Shown piece by piece: positions 35,901-48,300 of a stretch of 64,000 bases of DNA; position 1 is the first letter of the stretch, and the number at the start of each line of letters is the position of its first letter. Source of the stretch: Cinclus cinclus (Eukaryota > Chordata > Aves > Passeriformes > Cinclidae); the NCBI RefSeq assembly GCF_963662255.1, contig NC_085049.1, positions 57,583,158 to 57,647,157 of the forward strand, written 5' to 3'. The notes under the pieces were generated by a model that was given only the letters and a program-made list of their open reading frames with translations, ran no database searches and was not told where the DNA came from. A program made the translations under genes and the position numbers.

Positions 35901-38655
35901 GCCTAAGCACACTACAAAAGTACTGGATAACGTTTTCTTTTTGCAGGCAGCACCTCAGCACTTCTAGATCTGTCTGGCCTGGAGCTTCCAGCAACATGCC
36001 CTTCCTACCCAGCCTTGCCCACTCTTTCAGGTGGCTCGGCAGTCCCCGTGTCTGACCAAGCTGGCTCTGTCTCCTTGCTGGATGATGAACTCATGTCTTT
36101 AGGTGAGAAATCCAGAGCAAAAGCTCTTTATTCTTTGACTCTGCATAGTTCTTTTTTGGCAGGAACGTGAATAAGAGAGAGAGCTCTGGTAGAAGTGAAT
36201 AATGAAAGACAAAGAGGTGTCCTTCATTTAGTGTTTAGAGGGAGAGCAGGGAATGACCCTGCTGTGATTCTGAGCTTCAGTCCTGTGGTGTTTCCCTGGC
36301 TAGTCAGAGAGAGCCTGTAGTGATGTGCCCACTGATTTGCTCTGGGTAAACTGACCTGGCAGGTAAATCAAGAGTGATGCAATGGCCGTCCCCAGATGGG
36401 ATCACAAGGGTGGGTCACCCCCAGGTCCTCATGTTTTCTCCATACTGTTGAAGTCATGAGCTGACAACAGATGCATGGGACTTCCAGAACTGTTCACATG
36501 AAATCATGTGAGGCACCAGTCCTAGAAGGCTCTTAAGTCCTGCTTTGCATGACCAAGTGTCTGTTTCCTAAGACAAATGCTTTTGAGTACAGCAGCATCA
36601 AGTAGACAACATGGTCAGTCAGACTGGTCAGCTCAGTAGTATTCATTTTTCTGCCCGTTGCAGTGAGAGCTAAACTATAAATGAAGTTATCTGGACATAA
36701 AAAAGCCACTATCACCCTTCTGGCTCTTCCTCATGCAAGGATGGGGGGCAGAGATGGAAGCCACATTGGCAGTTCTGCCCTGGCCACATGTAATGCTCTT
36801 GATTTGGTAGGTAAGCTTCATATTTGCTTTTACTCCTGGCAGGCCTGAATGACCCGGCACCACATCCTGTCCAGGCCAGTGACAGCGGTGACTGGAACAG
36901 CTTCCAGGTAATGCTCTGGGAGCTAGAGTAGAGAGTGGGGAGGGTGGCAAAAGCAACAAATGTAGGTAGGGAAACATGTCACATCTAATGGTTGGTGCTG
37001 ATATGCAGCCCTGCTTTGGGGCTCTCCTGTGTGCTCTTTTCACAGTCATCGGACAGCAATGAGCTCAATATCACCCCTGTCATGGCAACACCACCAGTTA
37101 AAGCAGATGCTGGTGCATCGTCCCCCAAACCATCTCCTAGCAGCAGTGGCCTGGATGACCTGGATCTCCTGGGCAAGACACTGCTGCAGCAATCTTTGCC
37201 TCCAGAATCTCAACAAGTGCGATGGTAAGCACTTGGTAGTGCAGTCTTGCATCTCTCCCCATTGTTTCTGTTTCTGAGGTGCTGGACAGCATTTCAGCAC
37301 TTTCCATTTCAGCATTTCTCCACTCCTTGCTCTCTCTCCCCCCTGCAGGGAGAAGCAGCAACCAGCCCCTCGGCTCACCCTGAGGGATCTGCAGAACAGG
37401 AGCAACTCTGGCACCACAGCCCACAATCCCAGTGCTCCACCTGTGCTCCAGAGTATTCCCCCTAACCCCACGCTGCCTCTGACCTCAGAGCTGCCTGCCC
37501 CTGCTACACTTCTAAAAGCTGCCACCACACCAGCAGCAAGTACTGCAGTCCCACCACGGCCTTCTGCCACTGTGCTGCCCCAGGAGATCTCGCTGGCCAA
37601 CATCACTGTGCCTCTGGAGTCAATCAAACCAAGTGAGCCAGGGAAAAAGAGGGGGGCAGGCATAGGGGGGGTCAAACCCTGCACACATGGAAGGGAAGAT
37701 TGTGAAGAAACTTCTTGCTTGTTGGGTTTTGTGAAGGATGAAGAGGAATGGTGTCTCTGTCTCTTGTATGGAGTTAGGGTGATGGGGAAAGGTGCTGTCA
37801 GGCCAGTTCCCTCCTGGCTGACTGCTGCCTGTCCCTGCGTTTTCCACAGGCAGCATCCTCCCTGTGACAGTGTATGATCAGCATGGCTTCCGTGTCCTCT
37901 TCCACTTTGCTAAGGATGCCCTGCCTGAGAGGCCTGATGTGCTTGTGGTGGTGATTTCTATGCTTAGCACAGCCCCGCAGCCCATCCGCAATATTGTCTT
38001 TCAGTCTGCCGTCCCCAAGGTAAGACATCTGCTGGGGTTGAGGTCCCCAGACTGGGCCAAAGCATGATTCTACTTCTGCAGTAAGAACTGAGTGGGTGGA
38101 GAGAGCTCTGTGGGCATGGGAGCCAATTCTGTTACCTTCAGATTAGCACAAGGTTTTCCTCTGGCTAGATTGCGGAAGCATCCCAAGTACAGGAACAGGG
38201 CTTCTGGCTGCAGAGTCACTCTCAGGAATGTGGTCACTCTCTTCTCTCACTCTCTCCCTAGATAATGAAGGTGAAGCTACAGCCTCCCTCAGGCACGGAG
38301 CTGCCAGCATTCAATCCCATCATCCACCCCAGTGCCATCACCCAAGTCTTGCTGCTTGCTAACCCACAGAAGGTAAGAGCGTTGTCCCCAGGGCACAGAC
38401 AGAAGTTGGTGTTGGCGTTTAGGCAAAGCCTCATTACCCTATCCCTGTTCCCTCCACTCAGCAACATCTGAGATGTGAATGGTTTGTGCCTCATGCCTTT
38501 CTTCCCCTTCTTCTGACTGCTTATCCTTTTTCTCCCATCTCCAGGAGAAAGTGAGGTTACGGTACAAACTGACCTTCACCATGGGAGAGCAAACCTACAA
38601 TGAAATTGGGGATGTGGACCAGTTTCCCCCACCAGAATCCTGGGGAAACCTCTAG
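29999..38655 (+). CDS. GGA1: ADP-ribosylation factor-binding protein GGA1, 17 coding exons
   Basis: GGA1 is a monomeric clathrin adaptor at the trans-Golgi and endosomes that sorts acidic-dileucine cargo such as mannose-6-phosphate receptors and is recruited by ARF-GTP. Exons: 29999-30029, 30356-30440, 30734-30809, 31425-31523, 32745-32868, 33348-33448, 34523-34603, 35006-35143, 35292-35373, 35573-35680, 35947-36102, 36843-36907, 37046-37224, 37349-37632, 37850-38019, 38262-38372 and 38545-38655 (TAG). All have GT-AG borders and phases agree, giving 666 residues (human 639). Domains are VHS (about 12-150, with GKRFHDEVGKFRFLNEL), GAT (about 173-308, with NKLIKEMVQ and EEVNNNVKLLTEM), a Pro/Ser/Thr-rich hinge (about 309-536) and a C-terminal gamma-ear (about 537-666, LPVTVYDQHGF to DQFPPPESWGNL). 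The hinge keeps the SLLDDELMSL segment (about 351-360), which contains the internal acidic-leucine/clathrin-type motif. The start MEPETLEARI matches the second Met of human GGA1. Confidence 0.97.
31063..31136 (+). mobile_element. CR1 LINE 3' terminal fragment in GGA1 intron 4 region
   Basis: A short stretch reads like the terminal part of CR1: a ...GGCAGTGCTGTGTTAATGG segment, then the ...TTTTCCAACCTAAAGG-ATTC terminus. It lies in the intron between GGA1 exons 3 and 4. Confidence 0.7.
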
Positions 38656-39252
38656 GGCCACATGTTGCAGGCACTACACTTCAGATTCCTTAGGAAGCCA
38701 ACCCTGTGGGGCTGGAGCAGCCAGAGGAAATGGGAGGGTGGGTGGGGGCTGGTGGGGTCTCACGCTTGATTCCCCAGATGGCCGGGCAAGGGCCAGAGGG
38801 AGCGTGCCTCAAGGAGGAGAGCAGAGATGCCAGGAGATGTTCATCTCACAAGAATAGAAGTGGAGTGGAAAGCTTCATGTGTGTGAACAGTTGCCTTCCC
38901 TGCTCTTCTGAAGGTGACACTCCCTCCCCAGTCTGTCCAGCTTCTCTTCTAACCCTGCTTTCCTGCTTTTAGGTGCATAGGGGAACAAGGACAGGGAGCT
39001 TTAACAACCTCAGCCCAGGGCAAGGTCTAGCAAAGGAAGATCCTTCTCCTTGTCTGCCCCCTCTGAACTTGCCAGCCCTTCAGCTACTTTGTGCTCTATG
39101 GTGCTCTCTCTTGTCCCCCTTGCCCCCTCCTTTGGAGCTGGGCCCCAGTGATTCCATCTGGTGGGATCACACTGGAGCTGCTAAGGAACAAGGCTGGACA
39201 GAGCCTAGGTGTCTTTCAGCACCAGATACAGAGCAGACAGCTGTCCTTGGTT

Positions 39253-39271
39253 GGGGGGGGGGGGGGGGGGG
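39253..39271 (+). repeat. Poly-G run of 19
   Basis: There are nineteen consecutive G, followed by TT and another G run, within the GGA1 3' UTR. This is prone to length polymorphism and sequencing error, and could form a quadruplex in the RNA. Confidence 0.9.
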
Positions 39272-40299
39272 TTGGGGGATGTCAGGGGAAGTGATCATCA
39301 CATATCTCTGTCCTAGCTGCTTACAGAGCTGTTGGTGAGAGGTGGAGCCTCAGGAGCTGGGAAGGGCTTGACCTGTGCCTTCCCAGCCCCTTCAGGTGGC
39401 ATTCTGAGCCCCTACAGCAGGAAGGCCCACACCATTCCCACAGGCTTTATCTATCATAGCAAGCTTTGGGAATGGTGGCCAGAGAGGGGCATGCTGTGGG
39501 GGTTGAGTTTCCCTGCAGCCTCCTGGCAGACTGGGAGAGGAAGCAACAGTTAGACTTCCTTTCCCCAGCTGGGCTGGAGAGCTTGGTGAAGCAAGCTCTT
39601 GGGGGTTTTCTCAGCTCTTCAGTGTCCTCTCGCACAGGAGTGAGTGATGGGCTGGGAGTCTGGGAGATGGGAGCCCAGCTCATCACCACAAAGCTCTGCA
39701 CTGGGGTGTGGGAGGGTTCAGCTGTGCCTTGTGCACCTTTGCTGCAGCTGAGGGCAGGCCTGGCTCCCTGTGGCGGGGAAGGTGCTCGCCCCAGCCACCT
39801 GATCACTGTGACACAAGAGCTGGGATCTGCAGGCACAGAGGAGACTGAGGGTAGCACAGCCCAAGCAATCCCCAGTCCCGTGGGACTTAGGACCATGGGA
39901 GTTGCTTCCCATCCCTAAGCTGGTTTGGAGAGGGCCTGATCATAAAAAGCAGAGGCAAGCTGTGCTCTGCATTGGCTTGCCAGAGGAAGAAAGAAGCATG
40001 TGGAGGAGATGAGCAGGGTGCCTTGCACTCCAGGCTCGGGGTAGTGAAGGTGATGTGTCTTGGACCTGGGCACAGTGGGCAGAGTAAAGGAGAGGGGGAA
40101 GCAAGGTTTTTATGCTGGGATTCTGCTGTGTCTTACTTCCCTTTCCTGTCTCTTCAGGGTTTTGTATGGGTTTTTTTCTTTGCAGATCTTGTTTGGTTCT
40201 TGAATAGACTTGTATATATTTTCAGTGCAAAATTCTGTAAATGGAAGAAAACATTTAAAATGAGACGCCCGGCGCGAAGAATCTGCTGTATTTATGGGA

Positions 40300-40305
40300 A
40301 ATAAA
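40300..40305 (+). terminator. GGA1: GGA1 polyadenylation signal AATAAA
   Basis: A canonical hexamer is followed within 20 bases by a T-rich element. It is the first good signal after the stop codon. Confidence 0.75.
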
Positions 40306-40325
40306 GAGTTCTTTCCTGATCCTGC

Positions 40326-42369
40326 TCCTCTCTCTTTTGACCTAAGGAATGCATTTTTCCCCTTACTTTCCTGGACCCCCGAGGAGCTTCGCTGCACCCT
40401 GCCCAGCTCAAATCCTGCTCCTTCAGTCCTATAGTTCATCCTTCAGTCACTCAGGCCCTTGTTGCATTGATTTCCCTTCTCCCATGATCAGGGAGCAGGG
40501 ATGGTGGAATTTCCCTGGCAGTTCTCAATTCCTTTTTTGAGAGCAGTCACTTCACAGCAGGCTGTGAACTGGGTGCTGCCCACTTCCCTCGTGCTCCACG
40601 GAGAGGCAGTGGACAGGAATCTGTGCCTTACAGCCCATGGGAAGGCAGGGCTTGAGCTCACTGCCGTGTCTCACATGACTGCAGCTTCACTGCTGGTAGC
40701 AGCACTTGGAAGCAGCTCCATGAGGCAGTTTTACTTCAGGGTACAATGGACAAGCAGCAGCCCAGGGCTGGGAGCAGCTCTGATATTGCATATAAGGAAT
40801 GGCCTAGCCACCCCTTGATGCAGCCAGTGATGATCTGGGGGGACTTCACTGCATCTTTGCAACAGGCTTGAAGCAACTGCCTGTTACCCAGGGCTCGATG
40901 GTAGGGCATCAGATGTTCCCTGCCAGAGGTTTAGAGCAGCCTGGTATTTTGGGCAGGGAGGGAGTGGTGTTCTGTCATCTCATAACCACTTGAGAACTGC
41001 CAGCACCATTTTGCTATATAGTAACTGGAGACTTGACCCTTGTCAAGAAGCACAGCCTAGCAACCCTCAATTTTTTTTTGCTCCTCCAGCTTCAGGGTAC
41101 AGATGGAGTGGCCCTTTGGCCTTGTTTTCCTTTGCTGCTTGTCTCTTCTCCCCATGAGCTGACCGGTTCTCATTTTAGCTTGGTTTGCTGCTTCCTTTGC
41201 TAGCCATGTAACCCAACCAACAGCTACCTCTGCTCTCTCTTAGTGCAGGTGGAAAGTTCTATCTGCAGGTAGCCAGAAATAAGGTGAAATTTACATCTCA
41301 TAGGGTCAGGACCTAAAGTCATGGTGGTGTGAAGTGGACGTTTTTCGACAAAAAAGGGGGGGAAGAAAAGACAAAAAAAAAAAAAAAGGGAGACGAGCTC
41401 TGATGCAGCTCTGCAGAAAGCAGGCAATAGCCGAGTCTGAGAACCGGGAGTTTGCGGTCCCGGCGCAACTGCGGGTGCTGCTGCCCCGGCTCGGAGGAAC
41501 TCTGCTAGCGGGGGGAGGGACCTCCCCAGTGCACAAGGCAGCAGCCGCTGGCCGCAGCTTCGTGCTGGTTCCGCAGAGCCTCAGCCACGGCCGGGAGGGA
41601 AAGCAGGGTGAGAAGTGCAGGTGGAGGCGGAGGTGCAAGGGTGGCTTTGCTGCTTGTGCTTTGCTGGTTTTGTCACGGCAAGGGGGAAGACGGTGGAGCT
41701 GCGCCCGTGAGCATGGAGAGGTGGCTGAGGAGTGTTGGCAGAGGTGGGTGACCAGGTAGGGCAGGGTGTACATCAGGCGCCCTGTGTGGACTGCAGAGCC
41801 AGCTGGCACCGGCACGGTGCTGCCCTGTGGCACAGCTGGTGGTGGGCACGGGAAGGAAGGGGAACCATCCCAGCTGAGACAGAGCAAGAAAGAGCGTGAG
41901 CCCTTCACTCGGGCTCGGCAGCGGCATGTGCTTGTCCTGCCTTGTTTTGTGTAAGCTGTAATAAAATTTCCCCTTTAAGGCTGGGCTGAAGTTATTTTTA
42001 CTTGTGGGGTGGTGACAGGAACATAGAACGGAGCTGGAGCTCTGAACTGTTCTTACCTGATCTGCGGTGGAGGGGCGGACAAAGGAGGAAGGAAGCTCAG
42101 AAAAGGAGAATGAGCAAGGAGCTCAAGGGAGGGGAAAAGAAAGCAGGCAGGGCATCCCCAGGGAGGGACTAGGGAGGGGACCAGCTGGGGAAAGTGAAAA
42201 AGAGGGAACGAGGGAAGGAGGAAGAGGAGTAAGGAAGGAGAGGTCCTCTGGGAAAAGCAAAGTGGCTCTGGGGAGAAGAGGGGCTGCAGGCATCCAATGC
42301 CAAGAACTACGGAGCTGAGCACGTACAGCCAAGCAGAGCAGCTTTTGTGGGCTCTTCCTGCCTCTCAAG
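40326..42369 (+). promoter_or_regulatory. SH3BP1 upstream region with GC- and GA-rich leader
   Basis: From 40326 to about 41300 nothing is recognisable. A poly-A run of 15 lies at 41373-41387. It is followed by a CpG-rich segment at about 41420-41720 and an AATAAA at 41960-41965. A purine-rich segment at about 42060-42270 runs into the SH3BP1 start codon. The CpG-rich part could be the promoter or a 5' non-coding exon of SH3BP1. A 141-codon frame at 41334-41759 overlaps it but looks like a composition artefact. Confidence 0.4.
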
Positions 42370-45300
42370 ATGATGAAAAGACAGTTTAATCGGATGCGCC
42401 AGCAGCTGTCCCATCCCAACACCACCATTAGGTAAGGACTTCTCCACTACCAGTACCGGAGGGAGTGGAATGCGGGTCCTGGAGAGCTTGTGCTGGGGCT
42501 GGAGTGACCTCCCAGTGCTGGCAGCCTGAGAAAAGGGGAAAGAGAAGGAAAACTTTAGGGTTTAGAGCATCTTCAGCACAAGCTGAGGGGCTTTGGGAAG
42601 GCTGCATTGGTGCTGCTCAGCAGTAAATGATCCTCAAGCCCAGCTACCTCTCCCAGGGCCCACAGGTACTGCAATTCACCAGGAAACAGGACTTTCCCAA
42701 GCTTGGCTTCACCAGAATGTGGGGCAGTGGGGCAATGGGGAGGGACCTTCCAGCCACATGCCCCTGGCTGTGCAATGATCAGGAGGGTGATCAGGCTGGG
42801 ACCTGCCCTCCCTGCTGAGTCTGGGGTGCACCACAACAACCAAATACCCTGCATAGCTCTAGACAGCCCAGGAGTGTGAGCAACCCAGAATGCCCTTTAA
42901 GGAGAGGACCAGGGCTCCTTGGGTGGACCCGTGGAGGACTTACAGCTTCAAACAAAACCCTCTGTCCCTGTCCCACCTCTGCCATTTCCTTCTTTTTCTC
43001 TTTGGCTTTCCAAAGCTCTCGCCTTGCAAAACCCAGAACTGAAATTACAGGGCTGGGCCCTCCCTGCCCAGCCCCCTCACTCCCTTTCCTACTGCCACCT
43101 CTGCAGGTTCCCAGCACTAGGTGGCTAGGTGGGACTGAGCTTGTCCCCTGAACCACTGAGGTCCTTCAGCCAGCACAGCAAATCAACCACAGGGAAGCAG
43201 CTCCTATATGCTGGTGGCCTCTTTCTCTCCTTGCATTCTCTGGAATGGAGCACAATGCTCCTTCACATCCCTCTTCCCTCAAGATTTCTCATCTCCATGA
43301 CAGATGCACCTCCCTTTTGCTTAATGCCAGGCAGGCAAGTCTCAAGCAGCTTGTGAAGTCCAAGAGCAAGCTCTTCACCTGCTGCAGAGCCTCTCCTCTG
43401 CAGACCATGACCTCACATGATTTTGGTTGCCTTCAACCAAACCACCCACGTTTCCTGCAGCTCCACATCCTCATCCCACATTGGCTTTGGCAGGCAGTGA
43501 AAAGAGAGAAATGTGAACTGGTGAAAAAGCAGCAGCAGATGGAAATCAAACAGGGTTCCTGGGACATAGCAAATGATAGCAGGCTGTGAAGCAAGGCTTC
43601 CTCTACTGGGGAGGTTTTAGGGTCATGGTGGATGGTGGGTTCTGAATTTTGTTTTGAGCAGAACCACAGAAATCTGGGTTTGTGTAGGCATTTCTGGAGG
43701 AGCTGGTGTTGGTCTTGGACCCCAGTTTGACCACAGGGATACCCTTGCTCCTGCACCAGTGGCCCCACAGCCACTGACTACCCTGGCCTGCAAAGACTCA
43801 GTGTGCCAGACTGCAACATCACTGCCCTGGATTCACCTTCAGGGAACAGATGGGCAGTCAGGGGCAGTAAACATCCTGCTCCTGTTGTGGCCCCACTAAA
43901 CACTCTGACTCCAAAAACACAGGTCACATCTGGACTTTTTGACTGAGGTACACTGAGCTGGAAACCCTGTCTGATCGGGTGTCCACCAGCCAGCAAATTT
44001 GGCTCCCTTGCCCTGCTCCTGCTGTTCTTGTTCTCCCAGGCTCCATAGTCTTGTATCTGATGGTCCAGGCTATAGCCTGTGTCTCCTGCTCCCAGAAGCC
44101 CAAAGAGAGGCGGGTAGGATGCATAAGGGCCTGCCTTTCCAAGAAAGCTGGGTGGAGGTCATCCCCATTTGCTGATGGTTCCTTCTCCTTCCTCTGCAGA
44201 GCCCAAGAAGCAACTGAGCTCCTGTCTGAAGATTTGCTGCAGGTGAGGCATGGGCTGGGCTGGCAGGCATGTGTCTGCTTGTGCCTGGGTGTGGGAACCT
44301 GCCCCGCTCCTGCTTGCCATTCACCCTGCCAGCATGTCCAAGTCATAGGGCTGGGATCTGCCTGCGTGCCGGAGGGGGATTTCAGGACCATGGTGTTAAG
44401 GGATTGGCAGGCTCCTGCTACCAGGTAGGGCTTTCCCAGCTGCTCACAGAGGGATGAATCCTGACCAGGAGTTGTGCTTCCTTTTCACTGGAGCAGATGC
44501 TCCAGGCTGTGGCAGGATGCTGGGAAGGTGTCGTGGTTTGACATTGGCCAAACACCATGCACCCATGAAAGTTGTTCAGTCGCCCTCCCCTTCCACAGCT
44601 GGGCAGAGGAGAAAAAAAGTTAATGAAGACTTCATGAGTTGACATAAGGACAGGAGAAAACAGTCCAAGGGCAAAACAGGCTAGACTTAGAGGAATAAAA
44701 TCAATTTATTACTGACAAAATCTGAGGAGGTTAATGAGAAGTAAAACAAGCCCTTAAAAACACCTTTTCTTCCCCCAGCCCTTCCCTCCTTCCCACTGAC
44801 AGCATAGGGGACAGGGCATGGGGGTTTTGGTCAGTTCATCACCTGAGATCTTCCACTGTTCAGGGAGAGGAGTCCTTCCCTTGCTGCACTGTGGGGTCCC
44901 TTCCAAGGGAAACAGTTCTCTGTGAACTTCTCCAGTGTGGCTCCAAATCTCATGAGCAGCAGTCCTCCCAAAAGTGATGCAGCATGGGTCAGTCTTCCAC
45001 AGGATGCAGTCCTCCAAGGACAGGCTGCTCCAGCCTGGGAGCAGGGGCCCTCTGTCTACACTGGGTCTCCCACTGGATCACAGCATCCTCCAGGCATCCC
45101 CCACTCTGGCATGGGCACTTTCCCCATGGGCTGTGGGTGGATCTCTGCATCCCCCATGGACTGCAGGGGCACAGCTGCTTCACCGTGGTCTCACCACAGC
45201 CTGAAGAGGAATCTCAGCTCTGACACCTGGAGCACCTTCTCCTCCGCCTTCTGCACTGACCTTGGTGTCTCCGTGTTGTTTCCCTCACATGTTCTCACCT

Positions 45301-48300
45301 CCTCCTCTTCTCTGGCTAAAAAAAACCCTGTGTTCCCACTTTGTTTTGATTTTCTTCTTAAATATGTTTTCACAGAGGCATTACCACCATCTCTAAGTGG
45401 CCCAGCCTTGGCCAGCAGCACATCCATCTTCAGAGCCACCAGGGATTGGCTCTGCCAGACATGGTGGAAGCTTCTGGCAGCTTTGCACAGAAGCCACCTC
45501 CATGCCCCCACCTTCCCCCTGCTACCAAAACCCAGCCTGCACAGCAGGCCATCCTCACCTAGGGCGGGGTAGTGGCAAAATGGCCTCAAGGTGCCCATGG
45601 CTTACCCAGTCCCACTTTTCTGCCCACAGATTGAGCAGAGGGTTGAGCCAGCCAAGCGAGCAGCTCACAGTGTGTCCAAGAGGCTCCAAGCCTGCCTGCA
45701 GGGACAATGTGGCTCCGAGATGGACAAGCGAGTGGTGAGAAAAATCTTCCCAGTGCAGCCTGTGCTCACCCCAGCTCTGTCCCTTGCCAGGAACAGGGAT
45801 GCCAGGCCCCTGCTTTGCTTCAGCTTTGCTGAAGAGTGACCCAAAGCTATGCCAAGCCAGATCCCATTGTCAGCCTTCAGCATGTGCCTGGGATGAGCAG
45901 AGCAGGGCAACGCTCTCAGTCATCACTAATTTGGGACACTGCTAAAAGAGAGATAGCGTCTTTGCATTGAATAACCCTCCAAAGTCCTTGTTGTCTATGT
46001 TTCTTCCCAAACCCCCATGAATTCTGGCACCCATGGTGGCCTGTGGTGAGGAGCACCACAGTGTGGCCAGGCTCAGTGGTGTCACCACCTCTCTCCCAAA
46101 TCCTTGGCTCTATGCAGAAGAAGCTGCCTTTGATGGCTCTGTCCATGGCGATGGCTGAGAGCTTCAAAGAACTGGACACAGAGTCCAGCCTTGGGTAAGT
46201 ACTGGTGGCAGAAAGTGCCAGGGTGACCCCAAATGATGCCAGATCCTGGTAGTGACACTGTCTTGGCCCAGGGGCTGCCATGGCTCAAACCATGTCCCCA
46301 GAGCAAACACTGGTGTTGCACTGGGAGAAGGGACAGCCAGCACCTTCAGCCTCCCATTGCAGAGTAGGGTCAGGGGTTGGCTCAGTGTCCCACATGACTA
46401 CAAGTACTGTGGGGATCTTGGGCGTGGCTCCAGCCTGCAGTCATGTCATCTCTGTGCCACACAGGAAAGCCCTGGAGATGAGTTGCTGCATACAGAGCTC
46501 ACTGGCCAAAATTGTGGCTGAGTTTGAGATTGCCCTGGAGCACTACGTCCTGCAGCCACTCAACAAGCTCAGTGAGGTAGTCCTAGCTGCCCTACTGGCT
46601 CCACTCTCCAGTCTCACCACTCCTTCCTGTGTCCCCAGGCCTTCCCCACTCACTCTGGCCCTCTCTCCCCCAGGAGGAGCTCCCCATTATCCTGAAGCGC
46701 AAGAAGACCCTCCAGAAGTTGATTTCTGACTGGAACACAATCAAGAGCCGGTATGGGGCACACTGCAGCCCTGGGGGCCACGACATACAGAGCACAGCCC
46801 CCAGACAGGTTGGGGGAGAGAGGAGGATAATTGCCCTGGGGAGTCAATTTTCAATAGCTCTTCAGGAGCAGCCAGCTAGCTCCTCTCTGTAGGTGCATCT
46901 TGCTCTGGACTCAGATGCTGATTCCATAGCACCAGAGAGAAGCGCAGCTCTGCTGCTAAAGTGCCCCTGTGCCGCTTGGTACACTGAGATCACCTTGTTC
47001 CAACTTTTGCCTTTTGTGGTAGCCCTTGCCAGATTTCTCTGGAATTCTGCATACCTGTTCTACCCAGCATTCCTGGCACTGAGATCATAAATGTGCCTCT
47101 TCTTTCCCACCGCAAAGGCTGAACCAAGCTGCCAAGAGTTCCAGTAACAGCACTGGAGCTGGTGTTGGCCCAGGGGCATCTTCTGCTGCCAACAAACTGG
47201 AGGTCTTGAAGGAAGAAGAGGAGGAGGTGAAGAGGAAGGTGGAGCAGTGCAAGGTGAGATGGTCACTTGCTCTCCCTTATGGGTCAGCTCCAGGGCTGCA
47301 GGCCTGCTCCCCTCCTCCAGTCTTGTCCGAGGTGACCCCACACTGAGCTAGATTGCAGCCAGCCAGCATGTCCTGCCCTCTGAAAGCAAATGGGCCCCTC
47401 AAGCAGAAACAGGGAGATGGCCCAAGCCCAGGGAAGAAAAAGAGCAAAGGAATTTAAAGCACAAGCTGCTGCAGAGAGGAGGCTCCAGGGACTAAATCAG
47501 GGAGCAGATGGGGTCCCCTCAGGCTGGGAACCAACTGAGCTAGGATCTGCTGTGGGTGGCAGGGAAGTTTCACATCAACTTTCTCCACTTCTGCCCTGTT
47601 TCTCTGAAAAGCCCAGCACCTCGTCTGGCAGAGCTCATGAGCTCACTGGAGCTGAAGGTGCAGAGACCTCTTGTTTCTGAGCCACTCATGCCAGGACCTT
47701 GATCATGGGGCAGGTTGCTGCCACTACTCAAACACAGCGAATGGAAGCAAGGAGAAAGCCCCACTGCACCCAGAGACCCTGTCTAGGCCACTCACAGACC
47801 AGATGAAAAGGATTCATGAAGGTGTCTCCTCTTCCTCGCATGCCAGGGAGAGGGTGAAACATTGCTCTTCTTTGTGTCTCCTTTCCCAGGATGAGTACAT
47901 GGCTGACCTCTATCACTTCTCCACCAAAGAGGACATCTACGCCAGCTACATCATCAAAGTAAATCCTCTGTCTCGCTTCTCCCTAGTGTGTGAACATCGA
48001 CTGCAATAGTGTCTGAGCCCACCTTTCCCCCATCTACACCAAATGCCCCCAGGCAGGGCAGGGGACAGATCAAGGAATTAGCCTATAGCTGGCCTTGCTC
48101 CAGGCACTGCAAGTTAATGTCACCACTAGCACCAAGTGCAAACAAGCAGCTTGTCTTGATACCCCTCTCCAATTTGCCCTCTACCCCTTACTACAGACAC
48201 AGTCTCATGGACCCCAGGTGGGCTCCCCATGCAGCTCCCTCTTTGCTTTGTCTTCATGTGGATGCAATGGGAATGGGCACCTCTCTGAGAGGAGCTGGTG

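Larger units (their letters stand above)
38656..40325 (+). other. GGA1: GGA1 3' untranslated region
   Basis: About 1.65 kb follows the GGA1 stop codon without coding signal. It contains a run of 19 G at 39253-39271, and ends just after an AATAAA at 40300-40305 with T-rich and GT-rich sequence beyond it. An AT-rich stretch before the signal (TATATATTTTC) supports this as the true 3' end. Confidence 0.75.

Noticed and set aside
41334..41759. 141-codon frame in the CpG-rich region upstream of SH3BP1
   Set aside because: It begins with a lysine-rich string encoded by a poly-A run and continues through a CpG island. There is no conserved domain, so it more likely reflects leader or promoter sequence.
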